Counted from the stretch's first letter, positions 34,208 through 45,689 are shown. The stretch: DNA of 64,000 nucleotides from Trichostrongylus colubriformis (GCA_963978905.1 OZ022256.1:50144001-50208000); one strand, 5' to 3'. Numbers and translations are program-made. Notes: generated by a model not told the origin, from the letters alone.

Positions 34208-34490
34208 GTCGGAGGTGATTGCGACTGTGAACTGTGAAAGGAGTATGTATACCATGCCCAAATTAACTGGTACGAGAAAGCCCATCTCGTGCTAGAAAGA
34301 CGCATAAAACTTGGCTCCTATTTCATTGCAAGTTTTCCAATGGACAGCAAGTCGCTCATGACGGCTCCAGCCATGTGCTTAATTCTCGAGACGCTATGCA
34401 AGTCACATTCTGCACCTGCGAGCTCACTCAGCAGCTCCTACTACATTATCCCTTTCAATATCCTTGTACATGTGAACTTCTTCTCTTCGG

Positions 34491-34576
34491 CATGAACCGT
34501 CAACCATTTATCCTAACAAATCCAAAGGTCGGGACGAATTCGAGGCACTGGCCAAAGCATATGAAAATGAAAAAAG
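34491..34576 (+). CDS. Putative exon conserved in both arms (left copy)
   Basis: This 86-base open stretch encodes HEPSTIYPNKSKGRDEFEA and then LAKAYENEK, a charged peptide of normal protein composition. It ends at donor GTATGA. The mirror copy (41734-41819) has the same length, one substitution in this stretch and a consensus donor GTAAGA. A stop lies in frame just upstream, so an acceptor is needed near 34490, where the sequence reads 'ttctcttcgg'. No family is recognised; neighbouring exons are undetermined. Confidence 0.35.
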
Positions 34577-35292
34577 GTATGAATTTTTCGAAACCTCTCG
34601 TATGGGAAGTACCCGCTCCAAGTTGAACGGAAGTATAGAATTCCATTCCATTTCACGCGATATGCAACGTTTTCTATGACTCCCATTTTTTAAATAAACA
34701 TCTACCGTGTGGATTAATCGATTTCGACAACAATGCATCCATCGACCACATTCTCGTCTGAATTCATAGGAACTACTACACTTCGGTCCTCAGATCGAAA
34801 ACACCTCATAGTAGATAGAATGATGGGACCCATAGAGGGAAAGGTCATAAAAGGTAAGGTACTCAATACAATAGAGCTGTTTCTTTTGATTTCGGCGGAA
34901 CAGCTGCGACCATCACTTCACGGTTTAGCCCCTAGGCTCCATGTCACCCTCTTGGCGTAGCATTTGCAGATTCTCATTCATTTACCAGAACGGTAAGCTT
35001 GTTTGTAAACTTCACAATGGTTGTGCGGTGTATTAGTGTGAATGGTGTGCGGCATGACCAGGTCAACTCCAATTCGATCAGTTGAGAGAGAAAATAGGGC
35101 TAGAGTGCCTGTGGCCGATCATCTTGAAACGGTATGTGCCCTGTGTGTGGGGGTGGAAGAGGTTATAAGCGATACTACCGTTATTCAACCATTTCCACTG
35201 AAATTGATTGAAAGCATTTTAGTAAAGTGATGATTGGCTTCAATGACAACTATCAGTTACGATCTATTCATGCAGCCCGTTGCAGACCGTAT

Positions 35293-36073
35293 TCACGATT
35301 TAAAACGGTTGACGATCATACTTATGACGTGTTTCTCATCATTCGAATGACATAATCCGCCATCTATCCAGCATTGGCAGTATTTACAGTAGCGCTCAAA
35401 AGTGTTCGGCCAAATGGTTTTTCACTTGGGTTTTTCACTTGTAACTTTTTTGCGACTGGACCGATCCAAGAGAAATTTTAGTATGTTGTACTTGGAGGCA
35501 CTGCATACTAAATATGCTAAATATACTATCAATTACGATTTTGGCGCTCAACGGTCTATGTTACGTGGTTGAATGCAATTTTATGTTTTTGGAGTGCCGT
35601 CCCTATACCGTCCCGCTGTGGCGCTGCCATGTGGTCTTTCTACAAAATATTGATGTACTCTGAGGCTTGCTCGTTTTGTTTTTGTAAAGAAAACCGTTTT
35701 TCTTGACCGAGCGTTTTTCTTTTTTTTTTTCGGAGGTCTTGTAGTAAATTCTTGTAAAAAACCATAAAAGGGTCATGCGGCACTCGAGTAAAAGGAAATG
35801 TTGACAATAGGTTCAGGCACCACGTATTAAAATTTTGTCAAATTTGGTCAAGTAGAAAAGAAGTTATGACAAAAAAGTGTTCGGCCGATTGCTTTTGAGC
35901 GCTACTGTATATCGATCATAGCAGAACCGAAAAGTGATTTTATTTCGTAGAATTTAAGTTACCATCTATTTTGGCCAATTTAATAGAAATTTTGAACCAA
36001 CCTCACGCTGGGACACTCCCTCTGTGATAAGAGTGTTGAAAAGTAGAAGCACGAGATGTACGTACAAAAGCAT
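35293..36073 (-). pseudogene. ShKT peptide pseudogene broken by a MITE (left arm)
   Basis: Exon 1 (36002-36073) encodes a 24-residue signal peptide MLLYVHLVLLLFNTLITEG... ending at donor GTTGGT. The next exon begins near 35930. It carries the first ShKT cysteine and is then split by a 521 bp MITE. The frame resumes beyond it with the second and third cysteines in correct spacing (CQSWIDDGLC). The fourth cysteine codon has become Arg and a stop falls where the fifth should be. The acceptor again reads TTTTCGG. Several lesions make it a clear pseudogene; the mirror copy is 40255-41017. Confidence 0.7.
35387..35907. mobile_element. Tc1/mariner-type MITE, copy 3, inside a ShKT exon (left arm)
   Basis: The ends are CAGTAGCGCTCAAAAG and CTTTTGAGCGCTACTG, with TA at 35385-35386 and 35908-35909. 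The element interrupts the ShKT exon of the pseudogene 35293-36073. The right arm has the same insertion at the same base (40421-40923), so it predates the inverted duplication. Confidence 0.9.
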
Positions 36074-36810
36074 GGTCCCTGACCATTGCTACGGAAACAT
36101 TGCATACGCTGACAACGCTCCATTCACGTTCAGCTCCAGAGCTTCAAGCGAACTGATACGGTAATTGATATCTATTATACTTCTTTTTCGCCAAATCACT
36201 GTGATAACATATGGCAGAACCTTTTAAATTAATTATATTCATTATTCCAGCTGTGGGCCTTTCGAAAGAGCGTCGAAAGAGCCTGAGAAAATGTGGCAAC
36301 TTCTTTTGCTGCCTAGTGTTTATTGTTCGTTGCTTGTCCCGCTCTCGCCAGCAACTTCCCCGGTGGCAGAAAGACAGCACAACTCGCAGTGCTGCGGATC
36401 GTGACAAGACCCATGCCACGCTTTTCCAATGCACAGTACATCACATCTCCTGAAGTGGAATGTTTGGTGGATTACCAAAGGTTGTCCAGGCACGTGTAGT
36501 ATATTTTTATAGCGGCGTACCCTTTGTACTATTAGCGACTATAATGCATCGCAATATGGCTTTATATAGAGACAAATGTGGGCGGTGCGTAGATATTGTC
36601 TCACTCCTGGACCGAAGAGGTGCAGTGGAGACACTCCTGCCAGATGATGAAAGAGTGCACCGCGCCAGGGGCAAAATCTTGGATACATAGTGGATTGCAC
36701 ACTCATCATACCGCGAGGTCATGCCTGCGGTATCTGTTCAATAGGTGCTTATCTAAGTTATGTCCTAAGGTGAATAACTTGAACTAACATGTTCTACTTC
36801 TCAGCATACT

Positions 36811-37264
36811 CACCACAGAAGGTGCACGGCAAGATGTTGGTTTGAATTTTCTGAATTGGGTAACACACATGTCACTTCAGTTCTATGAACTTAGATCGCT
36901 TTTTCTCAGGAGTGCAGAGACCAATCTAAAAACTGCAAAAACAAGTTGGGATGGTGTATTTCGAAGGATAGAGGCAGGGTCGGGATTATGAAGGTCAAGT
37001 GTAGGAAATCGTGCAATTACTGCCCAGAAGGGGACCGGCTTCTACCACCCGGTGTTGGTTTGAATTTTCTGAATTGGCCAACATATACGCTCACTTCAGT
37101 CTACGAAACAAGATCGCTTTTTTCAGGTGTGCAAGGACCGCAACTCTAGAATTTGCAAAAACAAGTTGTTATGGTGTATTTCGACGGATCCGGGCAAGGT
37201 CGGCATTATGAAAGCCAACTGCATGAAAACGTGCAATTACTGCGATCCGCCCAAGAACGGGTGA
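36811..37264 (+). CDS. Two-domain ShKT peptide gene, 5' end truncated
   Basis: It lies in the spacer between the arms. A remnant of exon 1 ends at 36835 (donor GTTGGT) and still encodes the signal-peptide tail ILTTEG. Upstream, the sequence changes at the arm boundary (about 36793), so the start codon and hydrophobic core are missing. Exon 2 (36910-37053) encodes a complete ShKT domain (ECRDQSKNCKNKLGWC... to KSCNYC). Exon 3 (37127-37264) encodes a second (VCKDRNSRICKNKLLWC... to KTCNYC) and a stop. Both have six cysteines and no stops. Introns are GT-AG and in phase 0. Unless another first exon is used, the gene lacks a secretion signal. Confidence 0.6.
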
Positions 37265-37407
37265 TTGAACCCCTATCTTTACTGAATGAACCTTCACAGC
37301 AAATGTCAAGCCAAGCCAACACGCTACATAAGGTCTCACACAAATTCAGCAGGTGAAAATCAGTCATAGAAGCGCCATCTCTTCCACCACGGACGAATTG
37401 CGTCCAC

Positions 37408-38600
37408 ACACAGTACCGTTCGAAAATGATGGGCCACACGCATAACAACATATTCACCATTGTTATCAACAACACTTTGTATCTCATTGGTAGATCGTTA
37501 ATTTCCTCCTCTCAGAACTCTGGGTTCTGAGAGCCGAAGAAGTCTGCGATCGCCTTTGCAAACAAGTCATAATCAACGACTTTTTGTGGCAGGAGGACGG
37601 ATGGGAAAGATGATAGACAGAAGGAGCAATGTAGTATAGAGGGTATGGCGAGTGGGGCAGGACATCCCAGCCGAGCTTGTATCCCTATCTTCACTGAATG
37701 AACCTTCTCAGCAAATGTAAGGCCAGATCAACACATTGCATGAGGTCTCACACAAAGTCAGCAAGTTAAAGTCAGTCATAGTAGCGCACATCACGTCTAC
37801 TACGGACAAATTGCATCCACAGACAGGACCGTTCAAAAACGATGGGCCATACGCACTCAGATCAAGGGTTTCTCCCATGAAAAATCGTTCAAATTAAATG
37901 TCTACTAATTGGCATTCTGGTGAACAATACGTTCTTCCAGAGATCTTGAATGATTTTTTTTTCGTCCATCACTTTTTGTGTTTATTTCTTCCAACAAACA
38001 ACAGTTAAGCGACATCGTTTTCACCGTTGTTATCGACAGCACTCTGCCACCTCAAAGGTAGATCGTTGATTCCCTCCTCCCAGAACTTTGGGATCTGATG
38101 GTGGAAAAGTCAGCGATCAACTTTGCAAGCAAGTCATAATCAATGAATTTTCTCTTGGCCAGGAATGATCAGCGGATTAGAAAGGTGATAGTCAGAACGA
38201 GCAATGTCTGGGGAGTATGGCGGATGGAGCTGGAAATCCCAGCCGAGCTCCTGTAACTTGGCCTAGGTACTCTTCGTCACGTCAAAGCGAGCATTGTCAT
38301 GAGGGAGGATGACCGCGGACCATTTTCGGGGCTTTTCTCGAACAGCAACGGCAAGCTGCAGAAGCTGGTGGGTGCATACGGTAGCGGTGACTGTCTAGCC
38401 TTGTACCAGCACCTCCTGGAAAACCATTCCTTCCGCGTCCCGGAGGTACACAGTCCTAAGCGTGGTTTGTCTTCCATGTCAATCTCGCCGTTGCTGAAGA
38501 TGATGAACCAGCGGCACACGGTCTTGTACCCCGAACATCTCTTGCGCAATGCAGTCTTAATGTAGTCGCAAGCTTTCGTTGCCTAGGTGTCGCGACCACT
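37408..38600 (-). pseudogene. Two tandem mariner remnants (transposase fragments)
   Basis: Starts resembling 'cagtaccgttcgaaaatgat' occur at about 37408 and 37823. The intervening 3' flank of the ShKT gene is duplicated with a period of about 413 bp (37268 to 37681). Minus-strand frames, full of shifts and stops, include the mariner catalytic blocks: an HDNAR-like second Asp region near 38300 and LGW..., PPYSPD, SDYHL-like third-Asp blocks. These are decayed C-terminal halves. Related copies are at 52085-52870 and 55710-56475. Confidence 0.65.
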
Positions 38601-39529
38601 CGCAGATGACACCGCGTGTTTGGTGGGCATCGACTGCGGGCATTGAAGCTGTCTCCACGGAATCTGCCGAGTCAATATCTACTTTGATGCAATGCTTAGA
38701 GAACGTTTCATCAAATACCTGAGCCACCTAGATCTGTCCGGAGTGAACAAGAGTTACTGATGTTTTGGAAAAATCATACAAGACTTTTGGGATAACCTAT
38801 TGTATGGGAACTTACTACTGCTACGACAAGACGTTTGCTAGAACCTTGGGGGACCAAGGCGTGGAGTGGTAATCATCGGTGGTTTACCACAATCAAAAAG
38901 CAGGTCCACTATCCAGCACTATGCTCTACGCCGCCTCGTTTTTCAAGGGTTCGTTCACGTACTTATAAAGCGTTGACTATGACATGTTCTGAATCTGCGG
39001 ACCGAAATGTGGTAGTCATCATGGAGTCATATGAGGCTGTGGCTGACGAGTTGTTGACAAAATCGAGGGATCGATAAGGCGACTTTCTATATGAATTTCT
39101 ATTTCTATATGAAAACTGGGGCTGGGAAGAACGTTCAACAGCGCGAAGTGTAATGGAGCTTCAACGTGCACTCAACTTCATGATGGATGTTTTGCGCAAG
39201 AAGTTTCGGGAAATTCCTTCTCTTTTCGTTTTTGTATTTTTCAGTACGTCGATCATGTTCCAACTTTCAAACTTGTCGGGTTGAACAGTCGACGGTCCAC
39301 TGTTGACCAAAGAGATTCGAGATCTTACCTGGACAAAATTATTATAACGAATACTGCTGGAGCTGTGTATAATCTCTACAGGATAAAATGAGGCTCACAT
39401 TCAGAAGGAAAAGGAAGCAAAGAGGAAGTGAAAACCGGAATACATGCTCTCTAAAAACAAACATCTTGTAGTGGATTCACAACCATAATATCTTATTATT
39501 ATCAACCAGCAGCTAGAATTGAATGATAA
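38601..39529. repeat. Mariner 3' flank repeat, spacer copy
   Basis: 'tctgccgagtcaatatctactttg' to 'catgttctgaatctg' (38670-39005) recurs at 52910-53230 and, diverged, at 43590-43935 and in reverse at about 55420-55690. It is the sequence that accompanies each ShKT-mariner unit. No coding sequence is seen. Confidence 0.55.
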
Positions 39530-40254
39530 CATGTTAGTTCAAGTTATTCACCTTAGGACATAACTTAGATAAGCACCTATTGACCCATCATACCGCAGGC
39601 ATGACCTCGCGGTGTGATGAGTGTGCAATCCACTATGTATCCAAGATTTTGCCCCTGGCGCGGTGCACTCTTTCATCATCTGCCAGGAGTGTCTCCACTG
39701 CACCTCTTTGGTCCAGGTGAGACAATATCTACGCACCGCCCACATTTGTCTCTATATAAAGCCATATTGCGATGCATTATAGTCGCTAATAGTACAAAGG
39801 GTACGCCGCTATAAAAATATACTACACGTGCCTGGACAACCTTTGGTAATCCACCAAACATTCCACTTCAGGAGATGTGATGTACTGTGAAACTCGCATT
39901 GGAAAAGGGTGACATGGGTCTTGTCACGATCCGCAGCACTGCGAGTTGTGCTGTCTTTCAGCCACCGGGGAGGTTGCTGGCGAGAGCGGGACAAGCAACG
40001 AACAATAAACACTAGGCAGCAAAAGAAGTTGCCACATTTTCTCAGGCTCTTTCGACGCTCTTTCGAAAGGCCCACAGCTGGACTAATGAATATAATTAAT
40101 TTAAAAGGTTCCGCCATATGTTGTCACAGTGATTTGGCGAAAAAGAAGTATAATAGATATTAATTACCGTATCAGTTCGCTTGAAGCTCTGGAGCTGAAC
40201 GTGAATGGAGCGTTGTCAGCATATGCTATGTTTCCGTAGCAATGGTCAGGGACC

Positions 40255-41017
40255 ATGCTTTTGTACGTACATCTCGCGCTTCTACTTTTCAACACTCTTA
40301 TCACAGAGGGAGTGTCCCAGCGTGAGGTTGGTTCAAAATTTCTATTAAATTGGCCAAAATAGATGGTAACTTAAATTCTACGAAATAAAATCACTTTTCG
40401 GTTCTGCTATGATCGATATACAGTAGCGCTCAAAAGCAATCGGCCGAACACTTTGACCAAATTTGACAAAATTTTAATACGTGGTGCCTGAACCTATTGT
40501 CAACATTTCACTTTACTCGAGTGTCGCCGCATGACTCTTTTATGGTTTTTTAAAGAATTTACTACAAGACCTCCGAAAAAAAAGAAAAACGCTCGGTCAA
40601 GAAAAACGGCTTTTTTACAAAAACAAAACGAGCAAGCCTCAGAGTACATCCATATTTTGTAGAAAGACCACAACCTTCGATGGCAGCGCCACAGCGGGAC
40701 GGTATAGGGACGGCACTCCAAAAACAAAAAATTGCATTCAACCACGTAACATAGACCGTTGAGCGCCAAAATCGTAATTGATAGTATATTTAGTATATTT
40801 AGTATGCAGTGCCTCCAAGTACAACATACTAAAATTTCTCTTGGATCGGTCCAGTCGCAAAAAAGTTACAAGTGAAAAACCCAATTGAAAAACCATTTGG
40901 CCGAATACTTTTGAGCGCTACTGTAAATACTGCCAATCCTGGATAGATGACGGATTATGTCATTCGAATGATGAGAAACACGTCATAAGTATGATAGTCA
41001 ACCGTTTTAAATCGTGA
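40255..41017 (+). pseudogene. ShKT peptide pseudogene broken by a MITE (right arm)
   Basis: Mirror copy of 35293-36073. Exon 1 (40255-40326) differs from the left copy by one base. The MITE 40421-40923 sits at the same base, and the same Arg replacement and stop disable the second half of the domain. The shared lesions show it was already dead when duplicated. Confidence 0.7.
40421..40923. mobile_element. Tc1/mariner-type MITE, copy 4 (right arm)
   Basis: 503 bp, with CAGTAGCGCT... termini and TA at 40419-40420 and 40924-40925. It is the mirror image of 35387-35907. Confidence 0.9.
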
Positions 41018-41733
41018 ATACGGTCTGCAACGGGCTGCATGAATAGATCGTAACTGATAGTTGTCATTGAAGCCAATCATCACGTTACTAAAATGCTTTC
41101 AATCAAATTCAGTGGAAATGGTTGAATAACGGTAGTATCGCTTATAACCTCTTCCACCCCCACACACAGGGCACATACCGTTTCAAGATGATCGGCCACA
41201 GGCACTCTAGCCCTATTTTCTCTCTCAACTGATCGAATTGGAGTTGATCTGGTCATGCCGCACACCATTCACACTAATACACCGCACAACCATTGTGAAG
41301 TTTACAAACAAGCTTACCGTTCTGGTAAATGAATGAGAATCTGCAAATGCTACGCCAAGAGGGTGACATGGAGCCTAGGGGCTAAACCGTGAAGTGATGG
41401 TCGCAGCTGTTCCGCCGAAATCAAAAGAAACAGCTCTATTGTATTGAGTACCTTACCTTTTATGACCTTTCCCTGTATGGGGTCCCATCATTCTATCTAC
41501 TATGAGGTGTTTTCGATCAGAGGACCGAAGTGTAGTATTCCTATGAATTCAGACGAGAATGTGGTTGATGGATGCATTGTTGTCGAAATCGATTAATCCA
41601 CACGGTAGATGTTTATTTAAAAAATGGGAGTCATAGAAAACGTTGCATATCGCGTGAAATGGAATGGAATTCTATACTTCCGTTCAACTTGGAGCGGGTA
41701 CTTCCCATACGAGAAGTTTCGAAAAATTCTTAC

Positions 41734-41819
41734 CTTTTTTCATTTTCATATGCTTTCGCCAGTGCCTCGAATTCGTCCCGACCTTTGGATTTGTTAGGAT
41801 AAATGGTTGACGGTTCATG
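41734..41819 (-). CDS. Putative exon conserved in both arms (right copy)
   Basis: 86 bases matching 34491-34576, ending at a consensus donor GTAAGA. The reading frame, length and donor are preserved between arms, while the position needed for an acceptor reads 'ttctcttctg'. Function is unknown. Confidence 0.35.
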
Positions 41820-42272
41820 CAGAAGAGAAGAAGTTCACATGTACAAGGATAGTGAAAGGGATAATGTAGGAGCTGCTGAGTGAGCTCGCAGGTGCAGAAT
41901 GTGACTTGCATAGCGTCTCGAGAATTAGGCACATGGCTGGAGCCGTCATGAGCGACTTGCTGTCCATTGGAAAACTTGCAATGAAATAGGAGCCAAGTTT
42001 TATGCGTCTTTCTACCACGAGATGGGTTTTCTCGTACCAATTAATTTGGGCATGGTATACATACTCCTTTCACAATTCACAGTCGCAATCACCTCCGACG
42101 AGAACTGCGGGGAATACAATTCTTCCAGAGCACCGAACAAGTCTATACACGCGGCCGAATCTAGGTAAAATGCCAGGACAAGGCTCAAACTAGTCGCATT
42201 ATTGGGGAAACTGGGAAAATGCTTCTGGGTTGAGCCAACCAGAGGCTCGATGTCCAAGTCAAGATTTATTCC

Positions 42273-42700
42273 TGAAGGAATCGTCTACGGAAAATGCGTT
42301 TTTGTGTTACCCATACTTTATGTTGTATTCGCCTAATGTGGGCCTCATGCAAAATTTCACGCGAAAAAATGCGACTGGCTGAGATACAGCACCACAAAGT
42401 ACGGTCCCAGTGGGCGGGGCTTAAGAGAAAAGCCTCGTTCCGTCGTTCGCCGTGGTCGGAGACGCATTGTAGGAGCAGAAAGTATCGTAAACAGTCCCAC
42501 TCTCCGTTCCCAACGGCGGCGGACCACGGGACGAGGCTTTTACTCTTAGGCCCCGCCCACTGGGATCGCACTTTGTGGTGCTGTATCTCAGCCAGATTCG
42601 CATTTTTTCGCGTGAAATTTTGCATGAGGCCCACATTAGGCAAATACAACATAAACGTATGGGTAACACAAAAACGCATTTTCCGTGGACGATTCCTTCA
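42273..42700. mobile_element. Fold-back MITE (right-arm-specific)
   Basis: The 428 bp palindrome has ends TGAAGGAATCGTC and GACGATTCCTTCA. The arms share 'aaaatgcgtttttgtgttac', 'aaaatttcacgcgaaaaaat' and 'agtgggcggggc'. The left arm at 31745-31752 reads straight through ('tttaagaataaatc' in reverse), giving the empty site. The flanking duplication may be TTAA-derived, but substitutions make it unresolved. Confidence 0.8.
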
Positions 42701-43414
42701 AATCCGAGTACATTCCTGACAACACTATTGGGGGAATATACTCGTAATCAGATTGTCGATTTTTCTATTGTGTCGATATTAATCATAATTGTTATGGCAT
42801 GACGCCGGTACAGAAACAGTAACGCGTTGGCAGTGTTCACTGCATCTCAACTCAGACGCTACGTTTTAGGAAGAAAGAGAAGCGCACACATCAACGCAAA
42901 AGCACAGTCTCATAGGAACTTACGGTAAATACCCATGGTAATGGTAGTATCCATAATAAATTTCTGACCTACCTAATACTTCAAAGTCACTACTTATTGA
43001 ATAGGTAGGGAGAGCCTCATAGAGAGAAAAGTCATAAAGTTTAAGTGCTCGATATAGTAGATAAAGATAGGCAAGTTACTGGCTACACTTGGTTGCGGCA
43101 AAACACCCACGATTATTATTCCACGCTTTGAACCTTTAGTCCTTTGCCGCCTTCTTGCCGTAGTATTCTTAAGACGGTTATTGAACGGCTTTTGAGTGTG
43201 TGGATTTTTGAACGTTTGGATAGAATATTGCGTGGTAGACGTAATAAGTGATACTATCGTTCCTTATCACTCACACTGAATTCACACTGAATACCTATGG
43301 AAGTAGTCCAATAACATGGCCACTTGACTCCACTGACAACAAGCAGCTAAATTTTATGAATGCAGACATGGGATTTATCCACAGAATCACAAGTAGCTCA
43401 CAGAGTTTGCACGA

Positions 43415-45281
43415 ATTTCTACAGTTGACTCTCATAAGGTAGACCCTGTTTTCACCTCACGACGTACACCACTCCTTACCCACCTTATGCTTGCAAGCAA
43501 GAGATCGATTCTTGCACATTACACGTATTTTGCACATCCGAAAAGCTATTTCAGTGCAAAAACTGAACTAACGGTGTATTTCCGGAATCTGGTAGGTCAA
43601 TATATACTTTGATAGAAAGCTTAGAGATTGTCCTACCATGTTCCAGAGCCGCTCAGATCTGTCGCGAGTAAACAAGAGCTATTGTTTTCAGAAAATAAAT
43701 CTTACAAGACTTTTGGGATACTAGTAATGGGAGACTACTGATGCTACGATAAAAAGTTTGCTACTAAAAGATTAGGGGGCCAAGGCGTGGAGTGGTGATC
43801 GTCAGCGTTTTACAGCAATTCAAAAGGCAGTCCTACGATCCAGTACTTTGCTCTGCATGCCGCCTCGTTTTCTGAGGCTTCGTCTTCCTACTATTTATAG
43901 ACGGTTGACGTCGACATGTTCTGGATTTAAAGATTAAAATGTGGTAATTATTATACTTCCATTCGTACTCTTTGTGAATGATAAGCGGAGATAGTACCGC
44001 TCAGCAAAGATAGTACTTCTACCACGTACAAATTGCATCTGTCGAATGGTCGTTACTTCCTTCAAACATAACCTAATGAATGCAAAGTTTCGAGGCGGAG
44101 TCTGCGAGATTGACGCTTTCCAGTGACAACTTGCATCATACCATATTTCTAGAATAAAAGAAGTCATTTCGAAGGGAGCCAGTCGAGGAAATTTTTTTCA
44201 TCGTAGTGGCGAGATCTTCCCACGAATCTCCGGAAAAAAAGATACGTTGTATTCGAAATGCCTGCAGTACACATCAGAGCCGAATAAATCTCGCTCTCAG
44301 AAGACCAACGGGATGGTGACTAGCGTTGGTCCGGCTTCGCTACGAGATGCGCCATGCATGATTTATTCGTATCATTAGTAACACAAGCTGTTATCCGGTC
44401 CTTGTGGGTGGCTCGTGAACTGGCTCGCTAGTGACAATTTGCGTTCTTGTAATTGTATTAGGTTATGGAAGAAGCTCATATTGGCTAATTTTTCGTTTTC
44501 ATCCCATACTTTCTTGAGTATTCTCATCCATGGCGCTACCCGTGAATAGATAAAGCTCACCGCGACCACGGTGAATTTCTTTGTAAGTGTTATCGGTGCC
44601 AGCGGCCCAACGAAAGGGCATTGACCTTTACCGGCTTCGCTGTGAGTCATGCATGCAGAGACCAGGCTAAACGTGATGATAATCCCTTGGTCGTCTTGGA
44701 ATTCTGAACTGTGAAAAGAGTATCCAGTACTGACCCCACACCACAGCATGAGTTATGCGCGTTTGATTACAGAAGCTTGACACCTTCTTTGCAGCCCACA
44801 ATTGAAAGAAGACCAATTAAACAGCGTGCCTTCAGCCCCTGTTTATCTTTTGCGTTGCCCATGCGCTCTACTCTCTATTGTCGTCTTAATCGGTTATCTT
44901 TCGAAAAATTGTATTTTACATCGTTTTCCATTTGTGGGGGCCTTTTTTTGCACGTTTTTCTAGATTTTCAAGTGAAGATTATTTGAACCCGGTTAGTCAG
45001 CTTTATCACAACTCCCCTTTACTCTTTAGACCCTCGGCTTGAGAGTTTTCGTTGATCAGGCCTAGCTCAGGAGTACGACCTCCACCCTTCCCCCACCAGC
45101 TCCCAGAGGACCAAATACTTTCCCCCCTCGTCCATCCGGAAAGCTATTTCAGTGAACAAAACTGAAGTGACGGTATGTTTTGGCCGATTCGACAGAAAAC
45201 TTGAACGAACCTCCTCCTTGGGAGCCACTTCTGGTGACGGCATTGAGTGGCAGCAACGTGAGGAATACGTGTAATGCCCAT
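43415..45281 (-). pseudogene. ShKT peptide pseudogene (right arm), split by an insert
   Basis: Mirror of 30804-31070. Exon 1 (from 45281) has an extra base four codons in, which breaks the signal peptide. The ShKT exon (about 43415-43545) keeps the six cysteine positions but has a TGA after the third. The acceptor is TTTTCGG as in the left arm. A 1.55 kb insert (43578-45132) lies inside the intron. Confidence 0.65.
43578..45132. mobile_element. Composite insert in the right arm, flanked by a 44 bp duplication
   Basis: About 44 bp ('catccgaaaagctatttcag...ctgaa...acggt') is present at both edges (43534-43577 and 45133-45176); the left arm has it once (about 30914-30955). The insert contains mariner-flank repeat (43590-43935) and hAT-type 3' sequence ending at 'ctttagaccctcggcttgag' and C/T-rich termini. 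Its reverse complement, nearly identical, forms 54210-55690. The long flanking duplication suggests recombination or synthesis-dependent repair more than simple transposition. Confidence 0.6.
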
Positions 45282-45689
45282 GATGTTGAGGGTTGTTACC
45301 AGACTAAAACCTCGGCTATGGCGCCCTCTTTTACTAGTAGATAGTACCTGTGCGTGCAGAACGTTATCATTAATTGTCCATGTCTCTGCTAGACTCTCAG
45401 TATACCTGATCAGCACCTGCTCCCTTTTGTTTGGATTTGCGACGAATAAAAACTGTCTGGTGGTTTGACGATGATGAATGAAACCGTATGAACAAAGCCA
45501 AAAATAATGGCTGTGCAAACATGGAGTTTCCATTCTTCCTGTATTTCCAAATATGAATGCGATAATCAAATTTCGTGTAGGCTTCCTCTGTTAAAGTACC
45601 TTCATCCTGTGAAACATATCATATGCCAATAAGATCCTCTTTTTTGGTGTGATAACCAGGTGGACAGAGGAGCAGTATACCCCAAATAA

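Larger units (their letters stand above)
28073..36793. repeat. Left arm of giant inverted duplication
   Basis: Sequence from about 28073 to 36793 is mirrored in reverse complement at 39530-47563. Anchors are 28085/47555, 29604-29681/46095-46172, 30804/45281, 34491-34576/41734-41819, 35042-35230/41080-41268, 36002-36073/40255-40326 and 36211-36453/39809-40117. Signal-peptide exons differ by one base in 72-78. The outer end (28.5-29 kb) is visibly more diverged than the inner end. The arm-specific insertions 30457-30757 and 31930-34207 are absent from the right arm. Confidence 0.95.

Noticed and set aside
36793..39530. Palindrome as certain biology
   Set aside because: The inverted repeat is clear in the sequence, but a collapsed or falsely joined assembly cannot be excluded without reads. 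Arm-specific insertions argue against a simple artefact, although two haplotypes joined head to head would look similar.
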